A DNA stretch of 64,000 bases from Paenibacillus sp. JJ-100 (GCF_948329825.1 NZ_CAOJCM010000002.1:987677-1051676); one strand, 5' to 3'; shown: positions 1 through 9,799, numbered from the stretch's first letter. Numbers and translations are program-made. Notes: a model not told the origin generated them from the letters alone.

Positions 1-531
1 TTTCTGATACTCCTGTAGTAGATTTTGTAACTGTTGTCTGGCTCTAAATAAGTAAGACTTCACTGTATTTAGCGGAAGATCGAGACAATCCGCAATTTCG
101 TTATAAGATAAATCCTGCAAATATCTTAGAACAATGACGGTCCGATGATGCTCTGGCAGCTTGTTGATCGCTTCTTGAATGTCTTTCGCTACATAAGTAG
201 ACATCACTTCGTATTCAACATCCTGTTTATCCTGAAAAACCATTTCATGCTCATCAATCGATACGGATGGCTTAGTTCTTCTGAATTTGTCAATGCAGAT
301 ATTGGTTACGATGCGCTGCACCCAGGTTTTGAACTGGGCTTTTTCTTCATAAGAGTTAATCTTGGTGTAGATTCGGATCAACGCTTCCTGTGCAGCATCC
401 AAAGCGTCCTGTTCATTATTTAGAATGTAATATGCGGTACGATAGACATGCTGTTCAATCTCCCGCAATAGGGTAATTAGAGCGTCGCGATCGCCCGATT
501 GAGCGGCTCTGATGAGTTCCGGCTCTACCAC
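1..531 (-). CDS. ECF-family RNA polymerase sigma factor (3' end cut by window edge)
   Basis: Extracytoplasmic-function sigma-70 factor; 177 codons are visible and the C-terminus lies outside the window. I translated it from the reverse strand: region 2 covers about residues 20-90 (with YILNNEQDALDAAQEALIRI) and region 4 about residues 125-175 (LPEHHRTVIVLRYL, then the helix-turn-helix LSYNEIADCLDLPLNTVKSY). The start is a GTG at 531 behind a GGGAGAGGGGG ribosome site. It resembles SigW-like factors, but a subfamily is not certain. An anti-sigma gene would be expected next, beyond the edge. An ECF-type promoter lies just upstream, suggesting autoregulation. Confidence 0.9.
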   Translation of the reverse strand, partial: MVEPELIRAAQSGDRDALITLLREIEQHVYRTAYYILNNEQDALDAAQEALIRIYTKINSYEEKAQFKTWVQRIVTNICIDKFRRTKPSVSIDEHEMVFQDKQDVEYEVMSTYVAKDIQEAINKLPEHHRTVIVLRYLQDLSYNEIADCLDLPLNTVKSYLFRARQQLQNLLQEYQK

Positions 532-561
532 AAAGGATCCCCCTCTCCCTGCAACCTTAAT

Positions 562-588
562 GACGTTAACATCGATAAAATTGTTGCA
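562..588 (-). promoter_or_regulatory. Candidate autoregulated ECF sigma promoter
   Basis: On the reverse strand TGCAAC (588-583) is followed after 17 bases by CGTC (565-562). This fits the AAC / CGT(C) pattern of Bacillus ECF promoters (sigma M, W, X, V types). The predicted transcript would start about 25 bases before the GTG of the sigma gene at 531. Inferred from spacing and sequence only. Confidence 0.45.
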
Positions 589-821
589 AAGTTAAGTATA
601 TTTTAATTTTTCATCACAAAATAACGGCTTATGTATATTGGCCGCTGAATCTTATCTAAGAATAACAGAAAATACAAACGGAGTCACCAAACGTCTGACA
701 CCACGTCATTCCAGTAGTTGCACGACTCAAAATAATTACATTGGCATACATTATGATTAAGTCCTTATGAAAGAATCTGGAAAAGCTGAAATTTATCAAA
801 GATTCAAGTTTTTTTAATGTA

Positions 822-854
822 ATTTTCATGAAAATAATGTATTGTAAATTTACA
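822..854. promoter_or_regulatory. Two adjacent perfect palindromes upstream of the 100-residue gene
   Basis: ATTTTCATGAAAAT (822-835) is a perfect 14-bp palindrome and TGTAAATTTACA (843-854) a perfect 12-bp palindrome, 7 bases apart. They lie directly in front of a possible -10 (TATAAC at 856) and the gene starting at 876. They are probably operator sites; the regulator is unknown. The remainder of the 532-875 gap shows no convincing gene. Confidence 0.4.
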
Positions 855-875
855 TTATAACACGAGGTGATGAGC

Positions 876-1178
876 ATGCCAGCTCTAGCGAGAATTCAGC
901 AACTAAAAGAACAAATGCCAAAGGAATATCAAAGCATCTCCCACTTTGTGGAACACGCACTGGACTCCATTGATACACTGGTTGAGGAACATCGAAAATA
1001 TGTAGCTGCACAAGCATTATATGGCGAGAAAATTGTTGGATCAGAAGAACGCTTGTATAGAGAAACGGTACTAGATGTTCGAGCACAACTGCTGGCAACA
1101 CTCGAAAAAACAGTCGAAGACATTTTGCATAAAGGCGACAAACATTGGAACAAACACTATAAGGACGGCGTGGAGTAA
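876..1178 (+). CDS. Hypothetical protein, 100 residues, helical
   Basis: Not recognised. The product is a short, charged, probably all-helical soluble protein (MPALARIQQL near the start, DKHWNKHYKDGVE at the end) with no signal peptide or membrane segment. The ATG at 876 is chosen because GAGGTG (864-869) sits 6 bases before it; the GTG and ATG at 867 and 870 overlap that ribosome site. A hairpin terminator follows at about 1231, and two palindromes precede it, so it is probably transcribed alone and regulated. Reverse-strand frames over the same bases have no ribosome sites and are taken as shadows. Confidence 0.65.
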   Translation: MPALARIQQLKEQMPKEYQSISHFVEHALDSIDTLVEEHRKYVAAQALYGEKIVGSEERLYRETVLDVRAQLLATLEKTVEDILHKGDKHWNKHYKDGVE

Positions 1179-1230
1179 TCCGATCTTCTCAAGATATTCA
1201 TTAAACAGAACAGATATATTAAAGCACTTC

Positions 1231-1275
1231 CCGTTACAATTTTAAGAGTGTAACGGAAAAGGGCTTTTTGTTTTG
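1231..1275 (+). terminator. Rho-independent terminator after the 100-residue gene
   Basis: CCGTTACA (1231-1238) pairs with TGTAACGG (1249-1256), an 8-bp perfect stem with a 10-base loop, followed shortly by a T-rich run around 1265-1275. Confidence 0.6.
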
Positions 1276-1319
1276 TTTATCAACGTTTTACAAAGGAGTA
1301 TGCGCTAGATCCAGGGAGA

Positions 1320-1480
1320 TTAATACATCGCGATCACCTTGCCACCAAGGAAACCTAAAGCCCTGATTTCTGGAAAGCTTCCATATACCCAACTGCAGGA
1401 AATACAGTTTGTCCATTGATGGTTTGTACCTTGCCTTTCTGAACATCGATTTTGGCTCCCAGTGTTTTGAACCGAAATTG
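1320..1480 (-). pseudogene. Decayed gene fragment
   Basis: Reverse-strand translation gives a plausible protein tail (FRFKTLGAKIDVQKGKVQ, then INGQTVFPAVGYMEAFQKSG). An in-frame stop interrupts it, and a neighbouring frame continues sensibly as LGFLGGKVIAMY to a stop at 1320. There is no start codon or ribosome site, so this looks like the frameshifted end of a lost gene. The family is not identified; the GAKIDV...GQT pattern is loosely like repeat domains of secreted proteins. The rest of 1276-1653 holds nothing clear. Confidence 0.35.
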
Positions 1481-1653
1481 CAAAGTTAGGTAAACATTTC
1501 CGTTTAGTTGCACTGTCAATTTTTGTTAAGAGTTTACCTTAAGAGGGATACCAAATATTAAACTAACGTGAATAGAATGTTGCTTTCGCTTGAAACATTT
1601 CCCTGTAATAAGCGCTTTAATATGAATTAGAGTATTTGGGAAGGAGAAGAAAT

Positions 1654-1861
1654 ATGAATTTTTTTATTTATCTAGGGATCATTCTCATTTTTTGTTTCTG
1701 GACTTTGCATTGGAGCATGGACAACGGGTTACCAACAAAGAGGTAATTTTCATTCAGAATCTAAGGAAGACCGTGAAATAAAGAAGAAAGTTGCTAAATG
1801 GTCTACTTTAGCAGGTATTTGTTCGTTTGCAATTGCTGGATTGATCTATTTATTAATCTAA
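1654..1861 (+). pseudogene. Frameshifted small membrane protein, DUF5316-like
   Basis: AAGGAGAAGAAAT precedes an ATG at 1654, which reads a hydrophobic start (MNFFIYLGIILIF) and then soon stops. From about 1690 another frame continues as FVSGLCIGAWTTGYQQRGNF, then SESKEDREIKKKVAKWST, a second membrane helix, and a stop at 1859-1861. The distance from ATG to that stop is 208 bases, one more than a multiple of three, so a single extra base (or two missing) broke the gene, probably in a T-rich run. The -NFHSESKEDR- stretch and two-helix layout recall the Bacillus DUF5316 family from memory. Either a real pseudogene or a sequencing error. Confidence 0.5.
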
Positions 1862-1987
1862 CGGGCAAAATTGTTGAATCAAGTATTTCTTCCTTTTCCT
1901 TTTGAACATACAGCAGAAAAACTTTTGCTATCTTATTCAAATGAAACGAGATCTTCTGCTGATCATTATTATCTACTTCATTAATTT

Positions 1988-4963
1988 CTATATCCCTTCC
2001 CTATCCTCATCTTTCTGCATTAATTTGTACCGAGTCTCCAGCTTCCCATCTCTCACCCTGATCTGCACCTCTCCCATCTGATCTGTTCGATAAATCTGGG
2101 AGCCCGTCGCTTCCAAACGACTCATCACTCCTGGATTGGGATGACCGTAGGTATTATTAACACCAGCAGAGATCAATGCGGCTTTAGGATTCCAGTACTG
2201 AAGCCATGCTTCTGTGGAAGAAGTTTTACTACCATGATGAGCGACCTTAAGCACATCGATAGATATACGTGGTGTTTGTATAGGCGATACGGGTCCCGAT
2301 GTTGACGAAACATTATTTTGATCTATTTCAGCCGATCTCCCCATCCATTCAAGCAACACACTTGTACCCGTCCCTTTTTTCCGAACCTTCATCTCAGCAT
2401 CTTGATTTTCAAGTTGAAATGAAGAGGTTAACGAGCCGTCTTGAATGTCATACAGCACATCTTGCTCTGTTGCGGCTTCCATATCTCCGGTAAACAACAT
2501 AGACACACCTGACATCTCTAGGACAAAAACAACAGACTCCCCATTCTGATTTTCTAGAACACGCACGCCTTCTGATGAATCAATCCCTTCATTTCGCTCT
2601 GGTGAGATAAAATATAATGCTGTCTCTTGATCAGGCCTGTAGATCATGCCCTGCTGGATTGCGAATGGTGATATTTGACGCTGCGCCACTGTAGCCAAGA
2701 GCTGGTCAAATTTCTCTTTTCCACTCGTCGTTCCATTAAAAATGAAGTGTTTCACTGGAATCTGCTCAATTACAGCCTGCAGCCCGCCGGCATGATCCTG
2801 ATCGGCATGAGTAACGATGACAGCATCGAGCTGATGAATGCCTCTCTTTTTCAATAAAGGAACAACCAGCTTCGCTCCCACCTCATAGGGATCACGTCTC
2901 GTTTTCCACGAGTGTTCGCTGCCCCCAAAGTTAACTGTACCTCCGCCGTCTACAAGAATATGTTTGCCCTCGGGTGTAGTAATTAACGTGCTGTCACCTT
3001 GACCAATGTCCAGAAATTGCACAAGACCTTGCCCCGCAGCTCGTGGCGTTTGATACGCCCACCATAATCCGGTCACAAAACTAATCGCAAGCATCCCACA
3101 TAACCATCGCTGCATTCTGCTCATACGCACTTCGCTGTAAAATCCTGCACCTCTGGCTGTAAATGCACTTGCATACTCCGGCCAGGCAATGCTGGCACCC
3201 AAGACAGTGAGTGAGCCTTGATTCGCTTCTACTTTTCGTGTATGCAGAGTTTGGTGTGATAAGGCAGTCGCTCGATCATGCATAACAAGTGGCGCCGTCT
3301 CTTCTTCTCCTGCATTTTTATACAGCGTTGTATTCACACCGCTTCGTTGATGAAGCAAATATAGCAGTACATACAAAACCACATAATAGGCTACAATCCA
3401 CAGCAAGGAAGGTGTAGGCCATATCATCACAAAACCAGGCAAACTGTTCATCCATTCCACACTGAAGAAAGTTAGCTTATTCAGCTGAATTGCAATCCAT
3501 GCAAGTGGCTTCGCAGCTGGGAACCACACGAATGATAACGCCATCGCAACCGTTCCTATAGGAAGTACAACCACACTAATTAAAGACACCAGTAGAAAGT
3601 TGGCAGCAAAAGAGAGCAGCGAGAACTGATTAAAGTACAGAATCGTCACCGGAAAAGAAATCAGCTGTGCCGTCACCGTCACCGAAGCTGTCGCAGCTAG
3701 CGACTTGGGCCACTTCTGAAATAACCTGTTGATTAACGGCATGTAAATCATCAGTCCTGCTGTCACCAGAAAAGACAGCTGAAAACTGACATTTAGTAAA
3801 AAATAAGGATTCCACCACATCATCAGTAAGGCTGCTGCGCTGATGATCTGCAAACCATCTCTGGCTAGTCCTCGCTTGGCCATATACAAACCAATCATGG
3901 ACATCAGCCCTGCTCGAATCACCGAAGGGGAACCACCCGACAGTAACACATAAGCCGGAACCAGAACCAGTACAACAGTTAAGGCTGTCTCTCTCGTGAG
4001 TCTCAGCCACGACATGATCAATAACAATGATGCCACATACACCGCAACATGTGTTCCAGAGATCGCAAGGATATGTGTTAGTCCAAGTTGAGAAAATTGA
4101 CCGTACGTACCTGGATCAATATCCTTCGCCATACCAATGATAAGTCCTTTCATGTAGCCGGCATGAGGCTCGGGAAACAATCGATCTACGGCAGAACCCA
4201 GCAGCTGTCTGGCAGAATCTGTCCAGCGCATCAGATTAATTCGTTCCCATCCTTCTGGGGGCACAGCAGTAACGGAACTGGCACCCTTTACCTTAAACAT
4301 CCAGTGAATATACTGTGTTTTCAAATAACTGCGGTAGTCGAATCCTCCAAAATTCCTGGCTTCCCCAGGAAGAACCAAGGAACCTGACAGTGTCAGCTGG
4401 TCTCCCCTTTTCCAGGATACGGCTGTCTGCTGCTCTTGCTCTTCCATCAGTCGAACTTGCACCATGATTCGCTCATTCATTCTGGATGGGGGTTCTTTAG
4501 ACGCCAACGCTAGCGAAGGTGAAGTGCCTGTGTTGTTACTGGTATCGCTGTTGGTGTTGGTGGCATTATTCTCGCTGGTCTCCTCTGTCGCTCCATGTAC
4601 CATCAAAGATGAAATCTGTAACTCAAAACTAGCCCGATCTCCATCTACCCGTACATCCGAGACAAGCTCCCCTTCCATTCGGGCATTTACCCCATCAATT
4701 AGGTTAGTCGATAGATGTAAGTGCTCTGGCAGCTGGCTATAATTACGGGAATCATTCCATTCCCAGTGCAACGCTCCACCTACAAAAGCAATGATTAACA
4801 AAAGAGTAGACCACCCGCGTATATGGAGGAAACGCAGTAACAGCGGAAGGCATGCAGCCGCCCCCATCATTCCCCAAAATAGAGTCCAGCCTGTCAAAGC
4901 ACATGCCATACTGCTACCGCACATCCACAAGGTCATAAAACGAACCAGCGGTCTGCCTTTCAT
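1988..4963 (-). CDS. comEC: ComEC/Rec2 DNA-uptake channel protein
   Basis: Polytopic membrane protein that forms the channel for single-stranded DNA during natural transformation. It has 991 residues from the ATG at 4963, preceded by AAGGAGGAGAG; an upstream in-frame start at 5008 has no ribosome site. Order: N-terminal membrane helices, a soluble DUF4131/OB-like domain, the multi-helix competence domain (FSQLGLTHILAISGTHVAV), then a C-terminal metallo-beta-lactamase domain with THADQDHAGGL at about residue 715 and a later VAHHGSKTSS. It is longer than the roughly 780-residue B. subtilis protein. The extra length includes a Ser/Thr/Asn-rich insertion near residue 130-165 and another spacer inside the C-terminal domain. 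It follows comEA and comEB but a terminator lies in between. Confidence 0.95.
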   Translation of the reverse strand: MKGRPLVRFMTLWMCGSSMACALTGWTLFWGMMGAAACLPLLLRFLHIRGWSTLLLIIAFVGGALHWEWNDSRNYSQLPEHLHLSTNLIDGVNARMEGELVSDVRVDGDRASFELQISSLMVHGATEETSENNATNTNSDTSNNTGTSPSLALASKEPPSRMNERIMVQVRLMEEQEQQTAVSWKRGDQLTLSGSLVLPGEARNFGGFDYRSYLKTQYIHWMFKVKGASSVTAVPPEGWERINLMRWTDSARQLLGSAVDRLFPEPHAGYMKGLIIGMAKDIDPGTYGQFSQLGLTHILAISGTHVAVYVASLLLIMSWLRLTRETALTVVLVLVPAYVLLSGGSPSVIRAGLMSMIGLYMAKRGLARDGLQIISAAALLMMWWNPYFLLNVSFQLSFLVTAGLMIYMPLINRLFQKWPKSLAATASVTVTAQLISFPVTILYFNQFSLLSFAANFLLVSLISVVVLPIGTVAMALSFVWFPAAKPLAWIAIQLNKLTFFSVEWMNSLPGFVMIWPTPSLLWIVAYYVVLYVLLYLLHQRSGVNTTLYKNAGEEETAPLVMHDRATALSHQTLHTRKVEANQGSLTVLGASIAWPEYASAFTARGAGFYSEVRMSRMQRWLCGMLAISFVTGLWWAYQTPRAAGQGLVQFLDIGQGDSTLITTPEGKHILVDGGGTVNFGGSEHSWKTRRDPYEVGAKLVVPLLKKRGIHQLDAVIVTHADQDHAGGLQAVIEQIPVKHFIFNGTTSGKEKFDQLLATVAQRQISPFAIQQGMIYRPDQETALYFISPERNEGIDSSEGVRVLENQNGESVVFVLEMSGVSMLFTGDMEAATEQDVLYDIQDGSLTSSFQLENQDAEMKVRKKGTGTSVLLEWMGRSAEIDQNNVSSTSGPVSPIQTPRISIDVLKVAHHGSKTSSTEAWLQYWNPKAALISAGVNNTYGHPNPGVMSRLEATGSQIYRTDQMGEVQIRVRDGKLETRYKLMQKDEDREGI

Positions 4964-5007
4964 CCCGTCTCTCCTCCTTCTACCTGCTCTAATTGTTCGG
5001 AAAATCA

Positions 5008-5048
5008 CAAAAAACCCCCGGAAGCCTAGTCAGGCTTGCCGGAGGTTC
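5008..5048 (-). terminator. Terminator between comEB and comEC
   Basis: Reverse strand: ACCTCCGG-CAAGCC, a short loop, GGCTT-CCGGGGGT, then six T. It is a strong stem followed by a T-tract, downstream of comEB and only about 45 bases before the comEC start, so comEC expression may be attenuated or use its own promoter. Confidence 0.7.
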
Positions 5049-5152
5049 TTCCCCGTAACTTACGATATTCTTTAACATACATGACACTCTATAAAATATC
5101 GCTTTCTATCGCTGGCGTTTCCCCCACCATATCTCTTTACCGATTGCTCTAG

Positions 5153-5674
5153 TTAGTTGCTTACAGTCATCATAGTTTCTCGTGGAGGCTGGTAATTCTC
5201 CAGTCTGCGGAACGAAATACCTTTCTGCTGCATCATATTTTTCACTTTGTTCGTATCTTTAGGGTACGAGCGATGAAATACAATCTCCGTAACCCCGCTA
5301 TTCGCCAGCATGTTCGCACATGTCCAGCAAGGCTCATCGGTTACATATACAGAGGAACCTTCACGGTCAATCCGATCTGTGAATAAAAGCAGATTTTGCT
5401 CCGCATGAATCGTACGAATACAGCGCTGTTTTTTCACCATTTCCTCCTGACCATCCGTGGCCACAAGCTCATATTCTTCCGATATCATGCAACCTGCCTC
5501 GGAGCAATCCGGCACCCCCATCGGAGCACCGTTATAGGCGGTACCCAACAGTTTTTTCCCTTGAACCAGCACAGCCCCCACATGTCGGCGTGGACAGCGG
5601 GAACGTGTGGAAACCATATAGGCAATATCCATAAAATACGTATCCCAATCCTTGCGAAGCTCTACTGTACTCAT
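5153..5674 (-). CDS. comEB: ComEB, dCMP deaminase family
   Basis: Zinc-dependent deoxycytidylate deaminase-type protein of 173 residues encoded in the late competence locus. The zinc-site motifs are visible: HAEQN (the His ligand plus catalytic Glu) at about residue 90 and PCWTC (two Cys ligands) at about residue 117. The N-terminal stretch SRCPRRHVGAVLV is also typical. In B. subtilis comEB is dispensable for transformation although it is in the comE operon, and the family converts dCMP to dUMP. It lies 44 bases downstream of comEA in the same direction. Confidence 0.93.
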   Translation of the reverse strand: MSTVELRKDWDTYFMDIAYMVSTRSRCPRRHVGAVLVQGKKLLGTAYNGAPMGVPDCSEAGCMISEEYELVATDGQEEMVKKQRCIRTIHAEQNLLLFTDRIDREGSSVYVTDEPCWTCANMLANSGVTEIVFHRSYPKDTNKVKNMMQQKGISFRRLENYQPPRETMMTVSN

Positions 5675-5718
5675 GCAGTCTTCCCCTCCCGCTATGAACC
5701 ATTTCTATCCTGTTGTGC

Positions 5719-6306
5719 TCACCGAATCTGTACATATGGAGCCATCTTCTCCAGCATCTTCATGCCAATCCCCTTCACCTTGGTCAGATCACTAACTTTG
5801 GCAAAAGGACCATGCGCATTGCGATAATCTACAATCGCCTGAGCTTTTTTCTCCCCAATCCCGGGAAGCTCTATGAGTTTGGAGATCGGTGCCGTATTCA
5901 CATCGATCTTGCCAAGATCGTCCGTTTCCCCGTTAGTTTCACCAACCAATTTAGGTGCCTTGTCCGAAACAGATGAGCGATTCTCATCGATCTGAACCTG
6001 TGGCTGAGCAAGTGGATCATCTTGCTTAGCATCATCAGCTTCAGACTCCTTATCCTTCAAGCCTTCCGTTGCATTTGGAGTACTGAGTTGCCGCTCGGTT
6101 CCGTTATCACTTGGTGCACCAGTTGTCTTATCCCGAACCAAAGCAGCCGACTGTACAGCAGATGAGTTCTGCTCCCTTGTCGGCTGATCAGCGCCGAGCT
6201 GCATGGGTTCCCATCCACTAGGTGGCTGTTCACTTATGCCCGACCATAATATCAGTATACATCCAACCACTGCCGCAGCAATGGACATCGCCTTGTTCCA
6301 TCTCAT
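5719..6306 (-). CDS. comEA: ComEA, competence DNA receptor
   Basis: Membrane-anchored double-stranded-DNA-binding protein for transformation, 195 residues from ATG at 6306 (GAGGGAG about 10 bases upstream; a GTG at 6315 is an alternative). It has one N-terminal membrane anchor (MSIAAAVVGCILILWSGI), a long low-complexity acidic/Ser-Thr linker (about residues 25-125), and a C-terminal helix-hairpin-helix pair with ELPGIGEKKAQAIVDYR and VKGIGMKMLEKM. The usual SLBB-like middle domain of B. subtilis ComEA is not evident and is replaced by the disordered linker. First gene of the comEA-comEB group, divergent from comER. Confidence 0.93.
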   Translation of the reverse strand: MRWNKAMSIAAAVVGCILILWSGISEQPPSGWEPMQLGADQPTREQNSSAVQSAALVRDKTTGAPSDNGTERQLSTPNATEGLKDKESEADDAKQDDPLAQPQVQIDENRSSVSDKAPKLVGETNGETDDLGKIDVNTAPISKLIELPGIGEKKAQAIVDYRNAHGPFAKVSDLTKVKGIGMKMLEKMAPYVQIR

Positions 6307-6488
6307 CTTCCGCACACTCCCTCATTCAAAATAGAAATCATTTCGAATACGGGCGGTGCTTCCGAACCGTATATGCTTTCTCTTCTATAAGTTACATATT
6401 TTCATGTCATGTGGACTAGAGTCTCATGCATACAATAGAAGGAAGATATTGCGCCATTACCGTAAAGCATGAAAGGAGGCCTGAACCA

Positions 6489-7334
6489 ATGAAGGTTGGA
6501 TTTATCGGAACCGGCAGCATGGGCAGCCTGTTGATCTATGCCCTGATCCAATCCGGTGCACTTGAACCCCGTCAGATTGCAGCAAGCAATCGAACTCCAT
6601 CCAAAGTACGTCAGCTTTCCCTCCGTTATCCTGGGCTACACGAATCACAGAGTAATCGGGAAACGGTGATTCGCAGCAACATCATCTTCCTGTGCGTGAA
6701 GCCGCTGGAATTCAAACATGTCATTGATGACATCTTGCCTGTTGTGAATTCCAATCACATAATTGTCTCGATCACCAGCCCTGTACAGTTGCGCCATCTG
6801 GAAACTTCACTCCCTTGCAAAGTCTCCAAGGTTATCCCCAGTGTGACACACCAGGTTGGCAGCGGAGCAACCTTGTTTATCCATGGCGAACGTATGACTG
6901 TAGAAGACCGCTCTATACTCGAAGGATTGATGAGTCATATTGGTAAACCCTATCATGTGGATGAAGCCTGTACTCGAATCACATCTGACTTCTCCAGCTG
7001 CGGCCCCGCTTTCATATCATTTTTCCTGGAGCAATGGATCGACAGTGCTGTACGATTAACAGGTATCAAGCGAGCAGATGCCTGTGCTCTTGCCAGTGAG
7101 ATGCTGGTTGGTACAGGTAAGCTGCTCACCGAAGGAGGTTATACCCCGCAAGAGCTTCAGGCTCGTGTCGCGGTACCTGGCGGAATAACCGCTCAGGCAC
7201 TTGCACTACTCAGAAATAACTTGGATGGTGTATTTGACAGCCTGATTCACACAACACATGCAAAATACGATGAAGATTTAGTCAAGCTGGATGAGGTGTT
7301 CCGTGCCAGCGAAATCAACCGGCAACAATATTAA
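6489..7334 (+). CDS. comER: ComER, pyrroline-5-carboxylate reductase-like protein
   Basis: NAD(P)-dependent oxidoreductase related to ProC, 281 residues. The start is the ATG at 6489, preceded by AAAGGAGGC, and gives a clean Rossmann start ([15 protein letters not shown]). The ProC dimerisation domain follows, with [18 protein letters not shown] and [12 protein letters not shown], the latter close to the ProC PGGTT signature. Its location divergent to comEA is as in B. subtilis, where comER is not needed for competence and has been linked to sporulation. The 3' end overlaps the leuS 3' end by 20 bases, tail to tail. Confidence 0.9.
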   Translation: MKVGFIGTGSMGSLLIYALIQSGALEPRQIAASNRTPSKVRQLSLRYPGLHESQSNRETVIRSNIIFLCVKPLEFKHVIDDILPVVNSNHIIVSITSPVQLRHLETSLPCKVSKVIPSVTHQVGSGATLFIHGERMTVEDRSILEGLMSHIGKPYHVDEACTRITSDFSSCGPAFISFFLEQWIDSAVRLTGIKRADACALASEMLVGTGKLLTEGGYTPQELQARVAVPGGITAQALALLRNNLDGVFDSLIHTTHAKYDEDLVKLDEVFRASEINRQQY

Positions 7335-9759
7335 CCAGTTTCCCTGGAACGGCAATGACTTTACGAATAGTCTTGCCTTCCAGCACCTGCTTCACAGGTT
7401 CCAGCTCCATGGTGTAGTCCTGCATTCCCTGTGCATCCAGATCTTTCGCAACTGTGGTGCGGGTTACAATCTTCCCATTGACTTGAACCACGATTTCTAC
7501 TTCTGCATCCACCGTCATCGACTCATCATACTCCGGCCAAGCTACGTACGTAATGCCGCCCTCATGTCCAAGACGACTCCACAGCTCCTCTGCCATATGC
7601 GGTGCCAGAGGGGACAGCAGTTGTACAAAGCTTTCCATCGATTCGCGAGGAAGAGTATCCGCTTTGTATGCATCGTTGACGAAAATCATCAGCTGACTAA
7701 TCGCTGTGTTGAAACGCAGATGCTCCAGATCTTCAGTAACTTTTTTGATCGTTTTGTGAGTCGTCCGTTTGAACTCATCCGTTCCACCATCAACTGTAAT
7801 TTTCTCATTGATCTCACCAGTATCTTCGTTGATGAACAAACGCCATACACGGGAAAGGAAACGATACATCCCCTCTACCCCATTGGCATTCCAAGGTTTG
7901 GTTGCTTCCAGAGGCCCCATAAACATTTCATAGAGACGCAGTGTATCGGCACCGAATTCGTTAACAATCTCATCCGGGTTAATGACGTTACCGCGAGATT
8001 TACTCATTTTTTCATTGTTGGTACCCAGAATCATCCCCTGGTTGACCAGTTTCTGGAACGGCTCTTTGGTGTGGACCACACCCAGATCATACAGTACTTT
8101 GTGCCAGAAACGAGCATACAGCAAGTGAAGTACTGCGTGTTCTGCTCCACCGATATACAGGTCAACCGGCAGCCATTGCTGCTCTTTCTCTTTGGAGATC
8201 AGTTCCTTATCATTGTGTGGATCGATAAACCGCAGGTAATACCAGCAACTTCCTGCCCATTGCGGCATGGTGTTCGTTTCACGGCGAGCCTTCATACCCG
8301 TTTCCGGATCTACTGTATTCACCCAGTCCGTAACGTTGGCCAGTGGGGATTCACCTGTGCCTGAAGGTTTGATCTGGTCGATATCAGGCAGCAGCAGAGG
8401 CAATTGATCTTCCGGCACTGTCTTCATCGTTCCATCTTCCAAGTGCAGGATAGGAATCGGCTCTCCCCAATAACGTTGACGGCTAAACAGCCAATCGCGC
8501 AGACGGTACGTTGTTTTCCCTTGTCCTTTGCCATTCTCCTCCAGCCAAGCAATCATCTTCGCTGAAGCTTCCTCATTATTCAAACCGTTCAGGAATTCGG
8601 AGTTTACGTGTGCACCGTCTCCTGTGTAAGCCTCTTTTGAAACATCTCCGCCTTCGATAACTTCGATGATATTTAAATCAAACTGCTTCGCAAATTCCCA
8701 GTCGCGAGAATCGTGTCCCGGAACAGCCATAACAGCACCTGTACCGTAACCAGCCAGTACATAGTCCGCAATCCAGATCGGCAGTTTCGCTCCATTGACC
8801 GGATTGATGGCATACGCACCTGTAAACACGCCTGTTTTCTCTTTTGCCAAGTCCGTACGTTCCAAGTCACTCTTGCGCGCAGCCTGCTCCTGATATGCTT
8901 TGACTGCCTCGCGCTCCGTTTCAGACGTGATCACTTCCACCAGTTCATGCTCTGGAGCCAGCACAGCAAAGCTTGCACCGAACAATGTATCTGCACGTGT
9001 GGTGAACACTTTAATGACTTCTTCACGTCCTTCGATGGCAAATACGACCTCAGCACCGGTTGACTTACCGATCCAGTTACGTTGCATGTCCTTGATGCTT
9101 TCCGACCAATCCAGATCCTCCAGATCTTCCAGGAGACGCTCTGCGTATTCTGTAATTTTCAACACCCATTGACGCATCGGTTTGCGCACGACCGGATGTC
9201 CGCCGCGTTCACTTTTACCGTCAATAACCTCTTCGTTCGCCAGCACCGTTCCCAATGCTTCACACCAGTTCACCGGTACTTCATCGACATAAGCCAGACC
9301 TTTTTTGTACAGTTGGATGAAGATCCACTGTGTCCACTTATAATACTCAGGATCTGTCGTGCTGATCTCGCGATCCCAGTCATACGAGAATCCAAGCGAT
9401 TTAATCTGACGACGGAAGTTGTCAATGTTACGGAATGTAATGTGGCGCGGGTGCTCGCCCGTATCCAACGCATGCTGCTCTGCAGGCAGACCGAAAGCGT
9501 CCCAGCCCATTGGATGCAGAACATTGTATCCGCGCATACGTTTGTAACGAGAGATAATATCTGTCGCCGTATATCCTTCCGGGTGACCTACGTGCAGTCC
9601 CGAACCCGATGGGTATGGGAACATATCCAGTGCGTAAAACTTCGGTTTGGAAGGGTCCTCACCTGTTTTAAACGTTTTATTTTCATCCCAGTATTGTTGC
9701 CAATTTTTCTCCATCACTTGCGGCTGATAGCCGTGCTTCGGCTGATGATTCTCACTCAT
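7315..9759 (-). CDS. leuS: Leucyl-tRNA synthetase
   Basis: Class I aminoacyl-tRNA synthetase charging tRNA-Leu; 814 residues, a normal bacterial length. The HIGH-type signature is GLHVGH at residues 54-59 (within [12 protein letters not shown]). The KMSKS signature reads KMSKSRGN near residue 585. An editing (CP1) domain lies in between, with the TTRADTLFG motif. Start ATG at 9759 behind GAAGGAGGAATATAG. Expression is controlled by the T-box leader upstream. Confidence 0.98.
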   Translation of the reverse strand: MSENHQPKHGYQPQVMEKNWQQYWDENKTFKTGEDPSKPKFYALDMFPYPSGSGLHVGHPEGYTATDIISRYKRMRGYNVLHPMGWDAFGLPAEQHALDTGEHPRHITFRNIDNFRRQIKSLGFSYDWDREISTTDPEYYKWTQWIFIQLYKKGLAYVDEVPVNWCEALGTVLANEEVIDGKSERGGHPVVRKPMRQWVLKITEYAERLLEDLEDLDWSESIKDMQRNWIGKSTGAEVVFAIEGREEVIKVFTTRADTLFGASFAVLAPEHELVEVITSETEREAVKAYQEQAARKSDLERTDLAKEKTGVFTGAYAINPVNGAKLPIWIADYVLAGYGTGAVMAVPGHDSRDWEFAKQFDLNIIEVIEGGDVSKEAYTGDGAHVNSEFLNGLNNEEASAKMIAWLEENGKGQGKTTYRLRDWLFSRQRYWGEPIPILHLEDGTMKTVPEDQLPLLLPDIDQIKPSGTGESPLANVTDWVNTVDPETGMKARRETNTMPQWAGSCWYYLRFIDPHNDKELISKEKEQQWLPVDLYIGGAEHAVLHLLYARFWHKVLYDLGVVHTKEPFQKLVNQGMILGTNNEKMSKSRGNVINPDEIVNEFGADTLRLYEMFMGPLEATKPWNANGVEGMYRFLSRVWRLFINEDTGEINEKITVDGGTDEFKRTTHKTIKKVTEDLEHLRFNTAISQLMIFVNDAYKADTLPRESMESFVQLLSPLAPHMAEELWSRLGHEGGITYVAWPEYDESMTVDAEVEIVVQVNGKIVTRTTVAKDLDAQGMQDYTMELEPVKQVLEGKTIRKVIAVPGKLVNIVAG

Positions 9760-9799
9760 CTATATTCCTCCTTCAGGTTGAACGCGCTTCAATAACAAC

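Noticed and set aside
656..877. Reverse 73-codon frame in the gap before the 100-residue gene
   Set aside because: No ribosome site, AT-driven composition, overlaps the palindromes.
7291..8364. Long forward open frame (357 codons) opposite leuS
   Set aside because: It is a reverse shadow of leuS with no ribosome site and no protein-family pattern.
9082..9795. Forward open frame of 237 codons opposite the leuS 5' half
   Set aside because: Shadow of leuS; no ribosome site and Cys/His/Phe-rich nonsense composition.
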